Positions 24,925 through 35,425 of a stretch of 64,000 nt of DNA are shown one piece after another. A program made the translations under genes and the position numbers. The notes beneath the pieces are model-generated. The model did not search any database. It was not told the DNA's origin and saw nothing but the letters and a program-made list of their open reading frames with translations. Origin of the DNA: Rikenellaceae bacterium (lineage in GTDB: Bacteria; Bacteroidota; Bacteroidia; Bacteroidales; Rikenellaceae); the NCBI GenBank assembly GCA_902362705.1, contig CABIXK010000002.1, forward strand, positions 256,205 through 320,204. Reading direction: 5' to 3'. The first letter of the stretch is position 1, and the number at the start of each line of letters is the position of its first letter.

Positions 24925-26739
24925 GATTCCCGTCCCGTCCGCCTCGACGAAGGCCGCATGGAAGCGCTGGCCCGCGAAGTGGCGGCGCAGCGTCAGCTCC
25001 ACGCGGTTTTCGCCCTGCCGCAGCGGTACTTCGACGGGCTGCTGCATCCAGTAGAGCTGCTCGTCGGTGTAGGGGTGCTCCTCCTCGGGACGTGCCCAGG
25101 TGTGGAAGTGGAAGCGGTAGGCGCCCGGCTCGGCGTAGCGGTGCGGGGCTATGGGGCGGCCGTTGACCTCCAGCGTGCCGTGGTTGGGCCAGCGGCCCTG
25201 CTCGGGAATGCCGTCGGAGATGCGGTTGGAGCGCTGCGGGTGGTCGAAGCCCACGCGGAAGCGGCGCACCGTGTCGCGCTCCGAGACGATCGTGCGGCTG
25301 AGGCGCACCGTGAGCGCTCCGTCGGGGATGGCGTGGCGGCGGCAGAGGGCGTCGAGGTCTACGACGTCGCCCCACGCACGGACGCTCTTCTCGAACCCGT
25401 CGCCCGTGAAGGTCACCTCCCACTCCGGGGCGCCGATCGGGCACCAGTAGCTCATATCCTCGGCCAGGAAGCGGCGCTTGTGGTCGGCCATCCGCCGCTG
25501 GAACGCCCCGAAGTCGCGCATGGCCCGCGTGTCGGGCGGCGGCAGGAGCGTTCCCGGCGTGTCGTCGGCCGTGCGGCCGCCGCTCCAGAAGCGCTCGGCG
25601 AAGGTCATCAGACCGCCCGCCAGACCGCTGTGCAGCGCCGCGCGCCGCTTGTCGGCCGCGCGCACGTCGTTCCAGAGGCAGAGGATGCCGCCGCGTGCGG
25701 CCTCGCTCGCGCGTCCGTCGCCGCCGCAGGGGGTGTAGAAGAAGAGCTTGGCCGGCATGAGCAGCGGGTCGTAGAGGTTCAGGTAGCCCATGCTGCTGTC
25801 GACGGCCGGATGGCCCGACGGCAGGGCGGTCAGCTCGCCGGGCGTCTCGCGCCAGTACTGGCGCACGGTCCGGCTGTCGGCCGGCAGCCCCGGATCCCAG
25901 GCGAAGCACTCGCGGCCGTGGCTGCGCACCGTGCGCTGGGCCCACTCCATGAACCCCGCGGGGTCGGCGATGTGCACCTCGTCGGAGCCGATGTGGATCG
26001 CCGGGCAGAGGTCGGCCGGGATCTCGCGGCAGAACTCGGCGATGCACTCCTCCAGCACCCGCATCCCCTCGGGCGAAGCCATCGCGAAGCCGAAGGTGGC
26101 GTCGAAGTAGTCGCTGTGGCCCGGCATGTCGATCTCGGGGAGCACGCGGATGCCCCGTTCGGCGGCGTAGGCGATCACCTCGCGGATCTGGTCGTAGGTG
26201 TAGAAGCGCCCCGTGTCGCGTCCCGGGCGCTGGTAGCGGGGGTCGTTGAGCTCGGGGTGGCAGCGGCACTCGATGCGCCAGGCGGGCTTGTCCGTAAGGT
26301 GCCACTGGAAGAGGTTGACCTTGTAGGCCGACATGAGGTCTATCCAGTGCTTGAGCAGCTCCACGCCGGCGAAGTTGCGCCCGTCGTCCCACATGAAGCC
26401 GCGGATCGGGAATTCGGGCCAGTCGTCGATGCGCACGTGGGGATAGCGCCCGTCGGCGTCGCGCAGCTGGGCGAGCGTGCGGCGGGCCCACACGACCCCC
26501 TGCGGCGTCTTGGCGCGGATCTCGATGCGGCGCGGCCCCACGGTGAGCGAATAGCGCTCGTCGCCCCAGTCGTCGGGGGCGTCGAGGCTGACGCGGATGC
26601 GCGCGGTGTCGGGCGCCACGAGGCGCGCGGAGAGCAGCTCGGCGTGGCGCGGCTGCGGGATGAGGGCGTCGAGCGTCGTCTGGGCGACGGCGGCGACGGC
26701 GCCGCACAGGGCGGCGAGCAGCGGGAGGAGTCGTTTCAT
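24916..26739 (-). CDS. Beta-N-acetylhexosaminidase, GH20
   Basis: 607 aa with a signal peptide (MKRLLPLLAALCGAVAAVAQ). An N-terminal GH20b-like domain (about 22-105) precedes the TIM barrel (about 110-400), with RGFMWDDGRNF, QWHLTDKPAWRIE, LPEIDMPGHSDYF and the catalytic Asp-Glu pair in HIGSDEVH (D253, E254). A C-terminal beta domain follows. It removes terminal GlcNAc or GalNAc from glycans such as mucin or host N-glycans, probably in the periplasm. Its last two codons and stop lie in the inverted repeat at 24898-24924. Confidence 0.92.
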   Translation of the reverse strand: MKRLLPLLAALCGAVAAVAQTTLDALIPQPRHAELLSARLVAPDTARIRVSLDAPDDWGDERYSLTVGPRRIEIRAKTPQGVVWARRTLAQLRDADGRYPHVRIDDWPEFPIRGFMWDDGRNFAGVELLKHWIDLMSAYKVNLFQWHLTDKPAWRIECRCHPELNDPRYQRPGRDTGRFYTYDQIREVIAYAAERGIRVLPEIDMPGHSDYFDATFGFAMASPEGMRVLEECIAEFCREIPADLCPAIHIGSDEVHIADPAGFMEWAQRTVRSHGRECFAWDPGLPADSRTVRQYWRETPGELTALPSGHPAVDSSMGYLNLYDPLLMPAKLFFYTPCGGDGRASEAARGGILCLWNDVRAADKRRAALHSGLAGGLMTFAERFWSGGRTADDTPGTLLPPPDTRAMRDFGAFQRRMADHKRRFLAEDMSYWCPIGAPEWEVTFTGDGFEKSVRAWGDVVDLDALCRRHAIPDGALTVRLSRTIVSERDTVRRFRVGFDHPQRSNRISDGIPEQGRWPNHGTLEVNGRPIAPHRYAEPGAYRFHFHTWARPEEEHPYTDEQLYWMQQPVEVPLRQGENRVELTLRRHFAGQRFHAAFVEADGTGIEN

Positions 26740-26781
26740 GGTCGGGGTTTTTCGGTCGGGGTTAGCGGGGCGGTTCGTGAG

Positions 26782-27147
26782 TCAATATTTGCCGGCCGGT
26801 GTTTCCCGGTCGGCGGGGCGGAGCTGCCGCAGCCAGTCGAGCAGCGCCTGCTGCCACTGCGCCCGGTAGGCGAATCCCTCGCCGCAGCCCCAGCCGTGGC
26901 CGCCCGAGGGGTAGATGTGCATCGAGGCGGGGATGCCGCGGGCCTTGAGCGCTTCGTAGTAGCGCAGGCTGTTGGCGGGCGGCACGCCCCGGTCGTCGTC
27001 GGAGAGCAGCAGCAGGGTGGGCGGCGTCGCGTCGTCGACCTGTCTGTCGGGCGAGTAGCGGGCGAGCAGCCCGGGTGAGGGGTCGGGCCCCAGCAGGCGG
27101 TCGATCGAGCCGCGGTGGGGCGCGACCGTCAGCAGCGCGCGCCGCAT
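26782..27147 (-). pseudogene. C-terminal remnant of an alpha/beta-hydrolase (acetyl-xylan esterase/lipase type)
   Basis: 121 codons open from an ATG overlapping the leuS stop (TGATG). The text matches the C-terminal half of secreted alpha/beta-hydrolases: RGSIDRLLGPDPSPGLLARY, TPPTLLLLSDDDRGVPPANS (acid Asp) and YPSGGHGWG (catalytic His at 84). The oxyanion HGGG and nucleophile GxSxG half is absent, and the intact family has about 270-300 residues. It is probably a deletion remnant brought against leuS; a small translated protein cannot be excluded. Confidence 0.75.
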
Positions 27148-29903
27148 CAGAGGACGATGTTGATGATCTTGCCCGGCACGACGATCACCTTCTTCGGGGC
27201 CTTGCCGTCGAGCCACTTGGCGGCCTCGGGTTCGGCGATGACGGCGGCCTGGATCTCGGCCGGGGCCATCGACGTCGGGTACTCCTTCTTGAAGCGGAGC
27301 TTGCCGTTGACCGACACGGGGTATTCGAACGCGCTCTGCGCGAGGTATTTCTCCTCGAATGTCGGGTAGGCGGCGTCGCACACCGACCCCTCGTGGCCCA
27401 GCGCCTCCCACAGCTCCTCGGCCAGGTGCGGCGCGAAGGGGGCGATGAGCACCGCGAGCGGCTCGAGGATCTCGCGCTTCGAGCAGTCGCCCAGCTCGTT
27501 GAGGCAGATCATGAAGGCGGCGACGGAGGTGTTGAACGAGAAGTTCTCGATGTCCTCCGTGACCTTCCTGATCGTCTTGTGGAGCGTGCGCAGCTCCTTC
27601 TCGGTGGCCCGCTCGCCGGTGACGGCCAGGCGGCCGTCGCGGTCGAAGAAGAGACGCCAGAAGCGGCGCAGGAACTTGTGCACGCCGTCGATGCCGTTGG
27701 TGTCCCACGGCTTCGACTGCTCGAGCGGCCCGAGGAACATCTCGTACATGCGCAGCGTGTCGGCGCCGTAGTTGTCGACGATGTAGTCGGGGTTGACGAC
27801 GTTGTACATCGACTTCGACATCTTCTCCACGGCCCAGCCGCAGACGTACTTGCCCTCCTCGAGGATGAACTCTGCGTTGCGGAAGTCGGGCATCCAGGCG
27901 CGGAAGGCCTCCGTGTCGAGGATGTCGTTCTTCACGATGTTCACGTCGACGTGGATCTCCTGCGTCTCGTATTGGTCCTTGAGGCCCAGCGAGACGAATT
28001 TGTCGGTGCCCACCACGCGGTAGACGAAGTTGGAGCGGCCCTGGATCATGCCCTGGTTGACCAGCTTGAGGAAGGGCTCCTCCTCGCACACGTAGCCCAG
28101 GTCGTAGAGGAACATGTTCCAGAAGCGCGAGTACATGAGGTGGCCCGTGGCGTGCTCGATGCCGCCGACGTAGAGGTCGACCTGCCGCCAGTAGGCGTCG
28201 GCCTCGGGGCCCACGAGCGCCCGGTCGTTGTGCGGATCCATGTAGCGCAGGTAGTAGGCCGACGAGCCGGCGAAGCCCGGCATGGTCGAGAGCTCGAACG
28301 GCTCGCCCGCCTCCGTGCACCACCCCTCGGCGCGCGCCAGGGGCGGCTCGCCCTCGGCCGTGGGGCCGAAGTCGGCGATCGGCGGCAGCTCGAGCGGCAG
28401 CCGCTCCTCGGCGAGCGGCCGCGCCACGTCGTCCTTATAGTAGATCGGGAAGGGTTCGCCCCAGTAGCGCTGGCGCGAGAAGATGGCGTCGCGCAGGCGG
28501 TAGTTCACGAGCTTCTTGCCCAGGCCGCGGCGCTCCACCTCGTCGAACATCAGGCCGATGGCCTCCTTCACGTCCTTGCCGTCGAGGAAGTCCGAGTTGA
28601 TCATGCGGCCCTCTTTGGCGTCGTAGGAGGCCTCCTCGACGTCGCCCCCCTCGACCACCGGCACGATGTCGAGGCCGAAGTGGCGGGCGAAGGCCCAGTC
28701 GCGCGAGTCGTGGGCCGGGACGGCCATGATGGCCCCCGTGCCGTAGCCCGAGAGCACGTAGTCGGAGATGTAGATCGGGATGCGCTTGCCCGTGAAGGGG
28801 TTGACGGCGTAGGAGCCTGTCGCCACGCCGCTCACGCGGCGCGCGTCGGCGATGCGCTCGCGCTCGGAGCGCTTGCGGGCCTGGGCCACGTAGGCCTCGA
28901 CCGCCTCGCGGTTCCCGGGCGTCGTCAGCTCGCCGACCCACTCGTGCTCGGGGGCGATGACCATGAACGTCACGCCGAAGATGGTGTCGGGACGCGTGGT
29001 GAAGATCTCCAGCTTGCGCTCTGAACCCTCGATGTCGAAGAAGACCTGCGCGCCCACCGAGCGGCCGATCCAGTTGCGCTGGATCTCCTTGAGCGAGTCG
29101 CTCCACGCCAGATGGTCCAGACCGTCGAGCATGCGCTGGGCGTAGGCCGTCACGCGCAGCAGCCACTGCTTCATGCGCTTCTGCTCCACGGGGTAGCCGC
29201 CGCGCACCGACAGTCCGTCGCGCACCTCGTCGTTGGCCAGCACCGTGCCCAGCTTGGGGCACCAGTTGACCATCGTGTCGGCGCGGAAGGCCAGGCGGTA
29301 GTTCTGGAGCACCTGCTCGCGGCGCTGCTCGTCCCAGCCGTTCCACTCGTCGGCCGTGAAGCTGATCTCCGCCGTGCAGGCGGCGTTGAGCCCCTCGTTG
29401 CCGCGTTCGGCGAAGGCCTCGACGAGCTCCGAGACGGGCCGGGCCCGCTGCGTCGTGCGGCAGTAGTAGTGGTCGTACATCTTCAGGAAGGCCCACTGCG
29501 TCCACTTGTAGTAGGCCGGGTCGCACGTGCGCACCTCGCGGTCCCAGTCGAACGAGAAGCCGATGCGGTCGAGCTGCTCGCGGTAGCGGGCGATGTTGCG
29601 CTCGGTGGTCACGGCCGGGTGCTGGCCCGTCTGGATGGCGTACTGCTCGGCGGGCAGGCCGAAGGCGTCGTAGCCCATCGGGTGCAGCACGTTGAAGCCC
29701 TTCAGACGCTTGTAGCGCGCGTAGATGTCCGATGCGATGTAGCCCAGCGGGTGGCCGACGTGCAGCCCCGCGCCCGACGGGTAGGGGAACATGTCCAGTA
29801 CGTAGAATTTGGGCCGCGAGGGGTCGATCTCCACCTTGTAGGTCTTCCGCTCGCGCCAGCGCTGCTGCCACTTGGTTTCCAGCTCCTTGAAGTTGTATTC
29901 CAT
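27147..29903 (-). CDS. leuS: Leucyl-tRNA synthetase
   Basis: 918 aa class I synthetase. The HIGH signature appears as [11 protein letters not shown] (48-51 core) after [14 protein letters not shown] occurs in [14 protein letters not shown] near residue 695. The CP1 editing domain (about 220-420) contains [12 protein letters not shown] and [15 protein letters not shown], needed to clear mischarged isoleucine or norvaline. The anticodon-binding helical domain and C-terminal domain complete the enzyme, ending [15 protein letters not shown] -7 box lies at 29939. Confidence 0.98.
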   Translation of the reverse strand: MEYNFKELETKWQQRWRERKTYKVEIDPSRPKFYVLDMFPYPSGAGLHVGHPLGYIASDIYARYKRLKGFNVLHPMGYDAFGLPAEQYAIQTGQHPAVTTERNIARYREQLDRIGFSFDWDREVRTCDPAYYKWTQWAFLKMYDHYYCRTTQRARPVSELVEAFAERGNEGLNAACTAEISFTADEWNGWDEQRREQVLQNYRLAFRADTMVNWCPKLGTVLANDEVRDGLSVRGGYPVEQKRMKQWLLRVTAYAQRMLDGLDHLAWSDSLKEIQRNWIGRSVGAQVFFDIEGSERKLEIFTTRPDTIFGVTFMVIAPEHEWVGELTTPGNREAVEAYVAQARKRSERERIADARRVSGVATGSYAVNPFTGKRIPIYISDYVLSGYGTGAIMAVPAHDSRDWAFARHFGLDIVPVVEGGDVEEASYDAKEGRMINSDFLDGKDVKEAIGLMFDEVERRGLGKKLVNYRLRDAIFSRQRYWGEPFPIYYKDDVARPLAEERLPLELPPIADFGPTAEGEPPLARAEGWCTEAGEPFELSTMPGFAGSSAYYLRYMDPHNDRALVGPEADAYWRQVDLYVGGIEHATGHLMYSRFWNMFLYDLGYVCEEEPFLKLVNQGMIQGRSNFVYRVVGTDKFVSLGLKDQYETQEIHVDVNIVKNDILDTEAFRAWMPDFRNAEFILEEGKYVCGWAVEKMSKSMYNVVNPDYIVDNYGADTLRMYEMFLGPLEQSKPWDTNGIDGVHKFLRRFWRLFFDRDGRLAVTGERATEKELRTLHKTIRKVTEDIENFSFNTSVAAFMICLNELGDCSKREILEPLAVLIAPFAPHLAEELWEALGHEGSVCDAAYPTFEEKYLAQSAFEYPVSVNGKLRFKKEYPTSMAPAEIQAAVIAEPEAAKWLDGKAPKKVIVVPGKIINIVL

Positions 29904-29938
29904 AACTTATCTCGTTTTGCTTGTTTTCGCTATGTCCG

Positions 29939-29946
29939 CAAAATTA
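29939..29946 (-). promoter_or_regulatory. -7 promoter box for leuS
   Basis: The minus strand reads TAATTTTG, matching TAnnTTTG, 35 bp upstream of the leuS ATG. Confidence 0.55.
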
Positions 29947-30097
29947 GCGAAAAGTTTTGTAATGCGCGTATTATTGCGAAAGAATGGCGTGCGATAACTG
30001 GTTTTCGGTCGCGGGTGCGGTGCGGGAAACAGCGGCGTTTTCTTGGAAGATACGTTGCGATAAATAGAAAAAAATGCTATATTGCGACATTCGTCAT

Positions 30098-30493
30098 ATG
30101 ACGGACGGACAATCGGTGAAAGAGATGATTGGTGACGATAAGATAGCCGGCCGGCTGGCTTCGGGGGCGATGTACTGCCTGCTCGTGTCGTTTATTATGC
30201 CGCGCTATGGGTTCGCCTATGCGGCGGCGGTCGGGGGTGCGGCCTTGTTCGCCTCGCTTTTGTTGCTGCGCTGTTCGATGCGCTGGTCGGGCAGGGATCC
30301 TTTCCGACGGCTGTGGCGCCGGATCGCATGGGTTTGCGATATGCGGTTTGCGTGGTGGCTGTTGCTGTGCGGCTGTGTGCTGTATGCGCAAGGGCGTGTG
30401 TGCGGCGGCAGAGCGTTCTTCGCGACGGCGGCATTGTCGTTCGCTGGGGAGCTCTTCCTGGGGGTGTTGCCGAAGCGGAAGCGACGCGGTTGA
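30098..30493 (+). CDS. Small membrane protein, unknown
   Basis: 131 aa, not recognised. Polar N-terminus (MTDGQSVKEMIGDDKIAG), then four hydrophobic segments (about 24-40, 42-58, 82-100, 106-122) separated by basic loops, ending KRKRRG. ATG at 30098 is preferred because the upstream in-frame start lies in the promoter region (weak TATATTGC at 30080-30087). It is first in a run of three small membrane-protein genes (gaps 17 and 5 bp) between leuS and rpsL. Confidence 0.6.
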   Translation: MTDGQSVKEMIGDDKIAGRLASGAMYCLLVSFIMPRYGFAYAAAVGGAALFASLLLLRCSMRWSGRDPFRRLWRRIAWVCDMRFAWWLLLCGCVLYAQGRVCGGRAFFATAALSFAGELFLGVLPKRKRRG

Positions 30494-30510
30494 TCTATAA
30501 TTTGTTGCCT

Positions 30511-30705
30511 ATGTTTCCCTCCTGGACCTTTACGCAAGGGGCCGCGCTGCTGGGCGCTGCCGTTTTAGCCGCTGCCGCCGCCGTGCGGTGGGTGCGCCTG
30601 GGGCGCGGTGCCTCCGATGACGATCCGATGCTGCGGACGCTGCGGCGGCGGGTCTGCCTCTGGCAGCTGCTGTTCGCCCTTATGACGATCCTTGCGGTGC
30701 TGTAA
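30511..30705 (+). CDS. Very small membrane protein, unknown
   Basis: 64 aa. Two hydrophobic helices (about 9-28 and 48-63) flank a basic/acidic loop (RLGRGASDDDPMLRTLRRR). No family recognised. It sits 17 bp after the preceding membrane gene and 5 bp before the next, which supports its being real and translated as part of that transcript. Confidence 0.5.
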   Translation: MFPSWTFTQGAALLGAAVLAAAAAVRWVRLGRGASDDDPMLRTLRRRVCLWQLLFALMTILAVL

Positions 30706-30710
30706 TAACG

Positions 30711-31112
30711 ATGCGAACCATGCTGCCTCTTCTGTTGATCCTTAGCCTCGTGAACTGGGGCATCGCCGCGGCCTACGTGGTCGCGCGCGACCGCCGGATG
30801 CACTATCCCCTCTGGGTGTGGGCGGCGGTCGTGCTCCTGTGCTGGATGCCCGCCGCGATCTACCCGATGGCCTATCTGGCTGAGCGCCGGTCGGGGCGGG
30901 TGCCGCCGGCCGTGTCGCGGCGCAAGATCGCGCTCTCGCTCCTCGCGCTCGCGCTTGTCGCCGGGGTGCAGGCGGGCGCCGCAGCGCTGCTCTGCGCGTC
31001 GGGCGGCGGGGCGCGCCTCGGCGAGGTGCCGGAGTTCTGCGCCGCGGGCCTCTCGATTCTCCTCTCCCTCGCGCTGATCGCCGCCGTGCGGCGCATGGAG
31101 CACCGGCCGTAA
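30711..31112 (+). CDS. Small membrane protein, unknown
   Basis: 133 aa with about four hydrophobic segments, starting MRTMLPLLLILSLVNWGIAA. A basic loop (AERRSGRVPPAVSRRK) separates the two halves. ATG at 30720 is an alternative start. No family recognised. It is the last gene of the trio and is followed by a terminator at 31134. Confidence 0.55.
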   Translation: MRTMLPLLLILSLVNWGIAAAYVVARDRRMHYPLWVWAAVVLLCWMPAAIYPMAYLAERRSGRVPPAVSRRKIALSLLALALVAGVQAGAAALLCASGGGARLGEVPEFCAAGLSILLSLALIAAVRRMEHRP

Positions 31113-31133
31113 GTCTTTGTGCGACAACCGTGC

Positions 31134-31167
31134 AAGCGGCGCAGGGACATTCCCCGCGCCGCTTTTT
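31134..31167 (+). terminator. Intrinsic terminator after the small membrane-protein genes
   Basis: AAGCGGCGCAGGGA pairs with TCCCCGCGCCGCTT (one mismatch), followed by a T-run. It insulates the trio from the ribosomal cluster. The remaining stretch to the rpsL promoter at 31345 holds no gene. Confidence 0.85.
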
Positions 31168-31344
31168 CGTGCCGTCGCTCCGGCGGCGCGTAATCGGTTG
31201 TGACGAAGCCGGTTTCCCGTCAATATATAAATCGCGCATTATGGTTTTTAAGAAATGATAGATAAAAAGAATCGGAAACCGCCGCAAAGCCCCGAAAACG
31301 GCGAAAAAAGACGCGGTTATATATGGAATGTCGCGAAAAATGGC

Positions 31345-31352
31345 TATCTTTG
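31345..31352 (+). promoter_or_regulatory. -7 promoter box for the ribosomal protein cluster
   Basis: TATCTTTG lies 58 bp before the rpsL ATG, giving a leader of about 50 nt. There is no clear -33 TTTG. Confidence 0.6.
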
Positions 31353-31410
31353 CAGCCCATTCTGGACAATGGAAATAGATTTTTTAACCAATTAAAGGAC
31401 AGTTTAACAA

Positions 31411-31791
31411 ATGCCAACTATTCAACAGTTAGTGAGAAACGGTCGTGTCAGCCTGGAGGACAAGTCGAAGTCGCCGGCTCTGGCCGCTTGTCCCCAGCGT
31501 CGAGGCGTATGCACCCGTGTGTACACCACGACCCCGAAGAAGCCTAACTCGGCCATGCGTAAGGTGGCCCGTGTGCGCCTGACCAACGGCAAGGAGGTCA
31601 ACGCCTACATCCCGGGCGAAGGCCACAACCTGCAGGAGCACTCGATCGTGCTCGTCCGCGGCGGTCGTGTGAAGGACCTCCCGGGTGTACGTTACCACCT
31701 CGTGCGCGGTGCGCTCGACTCGGCCGGTGTCGACGGTCGTCGCCAGCGCCGTTCGAAGTACGGTGCCAAGCGCCCCAAGGCCGGTAAATAA
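31411..31791 (+). CDS. rpsL: 30S ribosomal protein uS12
   Basis: 126 aa. Starts [12 protein letters not shown]; the decoding-centre loops are intact ([18 protein letters not shown] and [13 protein letters not shown]). The lysines whose replacement confers streptomycin resistance (PKKPNSA, and K in RVKDLP) are wild type. It is the first gene of the merged str-S10-spc-alpha cluster. Confidence 0.98.
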   Translation: MPTIQQLVRNGRVSLEDKSKSPALAACPQRRGVCTRVYTTTPKKPNSAMRKVARVRLTNGKEVNAYIPGEGHNLQEHSIVLVRGGRVKDLPGVRYHLVRGALDSAGVDGRRQRRSKYGAKRPKAGK

Positions 31792-31833
31792 TCCCTCTCA
31801 CCCAAGAAACATCTAATTTCGATATAAATAGCA

Positions 31834-32310
31834 ATGAGAAAAGCTAAGCCTAAGAAGCGAATTCTACTTCCGGATCCCAAGTTCGGAGACGTGGCCGTGA
31901 CCCGTTTCGTGAACAACCTCATGCTGGATGGTAAGAAGAGTATTGCCTACACGATTTTCTACGACTCGCTGGAGATCGTCGGCAAGAAGATGAAGGATGC
32001 TGATAAGTCTCCGCTGGAAATCTGGAAACAGGCCCTCGAGAACATCACGCCCCAAGTCGAAGTGAAGTCGAAGCGTATCGGTGGTGCGACCTTCCAGGTT
32101 CCTATGGAGGTTCGTCCGGAGCGCAAGATTTCTATTTCCATGAAGAACCTTGTCCTCTACTCGCGCAAGCGCGCCGGCCGAACGATGGCAGACAAGCTTT
32201 CCGCTGAGATCATCGACGCCTACAACCAGCAGGGTGCCGCCTTCAAGCGTAAGGAGGAGATGCACCGCATGGCCGAGGCAAACAAGGCATTCGCACACTT
32301 CAGATTCTAA
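31834..32310 (+). CDS. rpsG: 30S ribosomal protein uS7
   Basis: 158 aa. [37 protein letters not shown] and the C-terminal [18 protein letters not shown] are typical. It organises the 3' major domain of 16S rRNA. The gene lies 42 bp after rpsL and 15 bp before fusA, the canonical str order. Confidence 0.98.
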   Translation: MRKAKPKKRILLPDPKFGDVAVTRFVNNLMLDGKKSIAYTIFYDSLEIVGKKMKDADKSPLEIWKQALENITPQVEVKSKRIGGATFQVPMEVRPERKISISMKNLVLYSRKRAGRTMADKLSAEIIDAYNQQGAAFKRKEEMHRMAEANKAFAHFRF

Positions 32311-32317
32311 GAGGAGG
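32311..32317 (+). promoter_or_regulatory. Strong Shine-Dalgarno-like site before fusA
   Basis: GAGGAGG immediately follows the rpsG stop and ends 8 bp before the fusA ATG at 32326. Such purine-rich sites are rare in front of Bacteroidetes genes, where start-site choice is generally independent of the anti-SD. Confidence 0.7.
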
Positions 32318-32325
32318 ACCGACAC

Positions 32326-34437
32326 ATGGCAAGAGACCTTAAATATACGCGTAATATCGGTATCATGGCTCACATCGATGCCGGTAAGACCACCACGTCG
32401 GAGCGAATCCTTTTCTACACGGGTAAGACCCACAAGATCGGCGAGGTGCACGAGGGCGGCGCCACCATGGACTGGATGGTCCAGGAGCAGGAGCGCGGTA
32501 TCACCATCACCTCGGCCGCCACGACGGCTTTCTGGCAGTACAAGGACCACCAGTACCAGATCAACCTGATCGACACCCCGGGACACGTCGACTTCACGGT
32601 CGAGGTGGAGCGCTCGCTGCGCGTGCTCGACGGCGCGATCGCCACGTTCTGCGCCGTGGGCGGCGTGGAGCCCCAGTCGGAGACCGTATGGCGTCAGGCT
32701 GACAAGTACAACGTTCCCCGTATCGGTTACGTCAACAAGATGGACCGCACGGGCGCCGACTTCCTCGCAGTCTGCGCGCAGATCAAGGAGCACTTCGGCG
32801 CTACGGCGCTTCCCGTCGTGCTGCCCATCGGTGCCGAGGACAAGTTCGAGGGTCTGGTAGACCTTATATATAATAACGCGATTTACTACTTCGACGACAA
32901 GACCGTCCGCGACAACTTCGAGCTGAAGGAGATCCCCGCGTCGATGGCTGCCGAGGCCGCCGAGTGGCGCGCCAAGCTCATCGAGGAGGTCGCCGCTACC
33001 GACGACGCGCTGATGGAGAAGTTCTTCGAGGATCCCGATTCGATCACCCCCGAAGAGCTGCTCGTCGCCATCCGCAAGGCCACCATCTCCATGCAGATCG
33101 TGCCCATGCTCTGCGGCTCGTCGTTCCACAACAAGGGCGTGCAGAAGCTGCTCGACTACGTGATGGCCTTCCTGCCCTCGCCGCTCGACGTGCCCGCCGT
33201 GACGGGTATGAACCCCAAGACCGAGGAGGAGGAGACCCGCAACGCTTCGGAGGCCGATCCGTTCTGCGGTCTGGCGTTCAAGATCGCTACCGACCCCTTC
33301 GTGGGCCGTCTGGCTTTCGTCCGCGTCTACTCGGGTAAGCTCGACGCCGGTTCCTACGTGCTCAACGCACGCAGCGGCAAGCGCGAGCGCATCAGCCGCA
33401 TCTACCAGATGCACGCCAACAAGCAGAACCCGATGGAGACCGTTACGGCCGGCGACATCTGCGCTGCCGTAGGTTTCAAGGAGATCCGCACGGGCGATAC
33501 GCTCTGCGCCGAGAACGCTCCGATCGTACTCGAGCAGATGACCTTCCCCGAGCCGGTGATCGGTCTGGCCGTAGAGCCCAAGACGCAGAAGGACCTCGAC
33601 AAGCTGGGTATCGCGCTGGGCAAGCTGGCCGAAGAGGACCCCACCTTCACGGTACACACCGACGAGGATTCGGGTCAGACCGTCATCAGCGGTATGGGTG
33701 AGCTCCACCTCGACATCATCGTCGACCGTCTGCGTCGCGAGTTCGGCGTGGAGATCAACCAGGGTGCTCCCCAGGTTAACTACAAGGAGTCGCTGACCAA
33801 GACGGTTCAGCACCGCGAGGTCTTCAAGAAGCAGACCGGCGGTCGCGGTAAGTTCGCCGACATCATCTTCGAGATCGGTCCGGCCGACGACGGCCAGATG
33901 GGTCTGACGTTCGTCGATCAGGTCAAGGGCGGTAACATCCCCAAGGAGTTCATCCCCGCCGTGCAGAAGGGCTTCGCTTCGGCGATGGACAACGGTGCGC
34001 TGGCCGGCTACAAGATGGACTCGATGAAGATCACGCTGCTCGACGGTTCGTTCCACCCCGTCGACTCCGACCAGCTCTCGTTCGAGATCGCTGCCCGCAA
34101 CGGCTATCGTGCCGCCGCTCCCAAGGCCGGTTCGGTCATCATGGAGCCCGTCATGTCGGTCGAGGTCGTAACTCCCGAGGAGAACATGGGCGACATCATC
34201 GGCGACCTGAACAAGCGCCGCGGTCAGATCACCGGCATGGAGTCGAAGGGTACGGCCCGCGTGGTGAAGGCCAAGGTCCCCCTGTCGGAGATGTTCGGCT
34301 ACGTGACCGTGCTGCGCACGATCTCGTCGGGCCGTGCTACGTCGTCGATGGAGTTCTCGCACTTCGAGGAGGTTCCCGCCAACCTGGCCAAGGAGATCAT
34401 CGAGAAAGCGAGTGGTAAACGTAAGGATATAGAATAA
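32326..34437 (+). CDS. fusA: Elongation factor G
   Basis: 703 aa. G1 [10 protein letters not shown] (G20, K21), switch [11 protein letters not shown] and G4 [10 protein letters not shown] define the GTPase; domains II-V follow, with [18 protein letters not shown] and the C-terminal [21 protein letters not shown]. It drives translocation of mRNA and tRNAs. tuf, which follows fusA in many bacteria, is absent; rpsJ follows 9 bp later. Confidence 0.98.
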   Translation: MARDLKYTRNIGIMAHIDAGKTTTSERILFYTGKTHKIGEVHEGGATMDWMVQEQERGITITSAATTAFWQYKDHQYQINLIDTPGHVDFTVEVERSLRVLDGAIATFCAVGGVEPQSETVWRQADKYNVPRIGYVNKMDRTGADFLAVCAQIKEHFGATALPVVLPIGAEDKFEGLVDLIYNNAIYYFDDKTVRDNFELKEIPASMAAEAAEWRAKLIEEVAATDDALMEKFFEDPDSITPEELLVAIRKATISMQIVPMLCGSSFHNKGVQKLLDYVMAFLPSPLDVPAVTGMNPKTEEEETRNASEADPFCGLAFKIATDPFVGRLAFVRVYSGKLDAGSYVLNARSGKRERISRIYQMHANKQNPMETVTAGDICAAVGFKEIRTGDTLCAENAPIVLEQMTFPEPVIGLAVEPKTQKDLDKLGIALGKLAEEDPTFTVHTDEDSGQTVISGMGELHLDIIVDRLRREFGVEINQGAPQVNYKESLTKTVQHREVFKKQTGGRGKFADIIFEIGPADDGQMGLTFVDQVKGGNIPKEFIPAVQKGFASAMDNGALAGYKMDSMKITLLDGSFHPVDSDQLSFEIAARNGYRAAAPKAGSVIMEPVMSVEVVTPEENMGDIIGDLNKRRGQITGMESKGTARVVKAKVPLSEMFGYVTVLRTISSGRATSSMEFSHFEEVPANLAKEIIEKASGKRKDIE

Positions 34438-34446
34438 GCAAACGAT

Positions 34447-34752
34447 ATGAGCCAGAAAATCAGAATCAAGTTAAAGTCTTTCGATCACAATCTGGTGGAC
34501 AAGTCCGCCGAGAAGATTGTGAAGACCGTCAAGAGCACGGGCGCCGTAGTCAGCGGCCCCGTGCCCCTGCCCACCCACAAGCAGATCTTTACGGTAAACC
34601 GCTCGACCTTCGTCAACAAGAAGGCCCGCGAGCAGTTCCAGCTCTGCACCTTCAAGCGTATCCTCGACATCTATTCGTCGACGCCCAAGACGATCGACGC
34701 GCTGATGAAGCTCGAGCTCCCCTCGGGCGTCGAGGTCGAGATCAAGGTGTGA
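34447..34752 (+). CDS. rpsJ: 30S ribosomal protein uS10
   Basis: 101 aa. [38 protein letters not shown] and KKAREQFQ are the family blocks. Besides the 30S head, uS10 (NusE) takes part in transcription antitermination with NusB. It marks the start of the S10 operon portion, fused directly behind fusA; the 57-bp gap to rplC has no obvious terminator. Confidence 0.97.
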   Translation: MSQKIRIKLKSFDHNLVDKSAEKIVKTVKSTGAVVSGPVPLPTHKQIFTVNRSTFVNKKAREQFQLCTFKRILDIYSSTPKTIDALMKLELPSGVEVEIKV

Positions 34753-34809
34753 TGCGCCTCTGCGTAGACTGAAAACGATCACTTTTACATAACAAACAAA
34801 CGACAACAA

Positions 34810-35424
34810 ATGTCAGGACTTATTGGAAAGAAAATCGGAATGACTTCCGTTTACAGTGCCGAGGGTAAGAACATACCATGCACTGTCATCGAGGCTGGTC
34901 CGTGCGTTGTTACGCAAATCAAGACCGTGGAGAAGGACTCCTACGAAGCGGTCCAGGTTGCCTATGACGAGAAAAGTGAAAAGCACACCACCAGCAGTTT
35001 GTTAGGTCACTTCAAGAAAGCCGGCACCACCCCCAAGCGCAAGATGGCCGAGTTCAAGGGGATGCCCGAGGTGAACCTGGGCGACACGCTCACCGTCGAC
35101 ATGTTCTCGGAGGAGGACTGGGTGGACGTGACCGGGATCTCGAAGGGCAAGGGCTTCCAGGGCGTCGTCAAGCGCCACGGCTTCGGCGGCGTGGGCGGTC
35201 AGACCCACGGTCAGCACAACCGTCAGCGCAAGCCCGGTTCGCTGGGCGCATCGTCCTATCCTTCGCGCGTCTTCAAGGGCAAGCGTCTGCCCGGCCAGAT
35301 GGGCGGCGAGCAGGTCAAGGTGCTCAACCTGCGTGTATTGAAAGTTATTCCCGAGAGCAACCTCATTCTGGTGAAGGGTTCGATTCCGGGTGCAAAAGGT
35401 GCTTATTTAACGATTGAGAAGTAG
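34810..35424 (+). CDS. rplC: 50S ribosomal protein uL3
   Basis: 204 aa. [20 protein letters not shown] at the N-terminus, the central extension [40 protein letters not shown] and [16 protein letters not shown]. It is needed early in 50S assembly, and its loop reaches the peptidyl-transferase centre. One base separates its stop from rplD. Confidence 0.97.
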   Translation: MSGLIGKKIGMTSVYSAEGKNIPCTVIEAGPCVVTQIKTVEKDSYEAVQVAYDEKSEKHTTSSLLGHFKKAGTTPKRKMAEFKGMPEVNLGDTLTVDMFSEEDWVDVTGISKGKGFQGVVKRHGFGGVGGQTHGQHNRQRKPGSLGASSYPSRVFKGKRLPGQMGGEQVKVLNLRVLKVIPESNLILVKGSIPGAKGAYLTIEK

Positions 35425-35425
35425 T

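Noticed and set aside
31864..34362. Long open frame antisense to rpsG and fusA
   Set aside because: It is a shadow of strongly conserved genes; the translated text is His/Leu/Val/Asp repetitive with no domain.
34438..34446. Missing tuf between fusA and rpsJ taken as a deletion
   Set aside because: Bacteroidetes commonly carry tuf elsewhere, so its absence here is ordinary.
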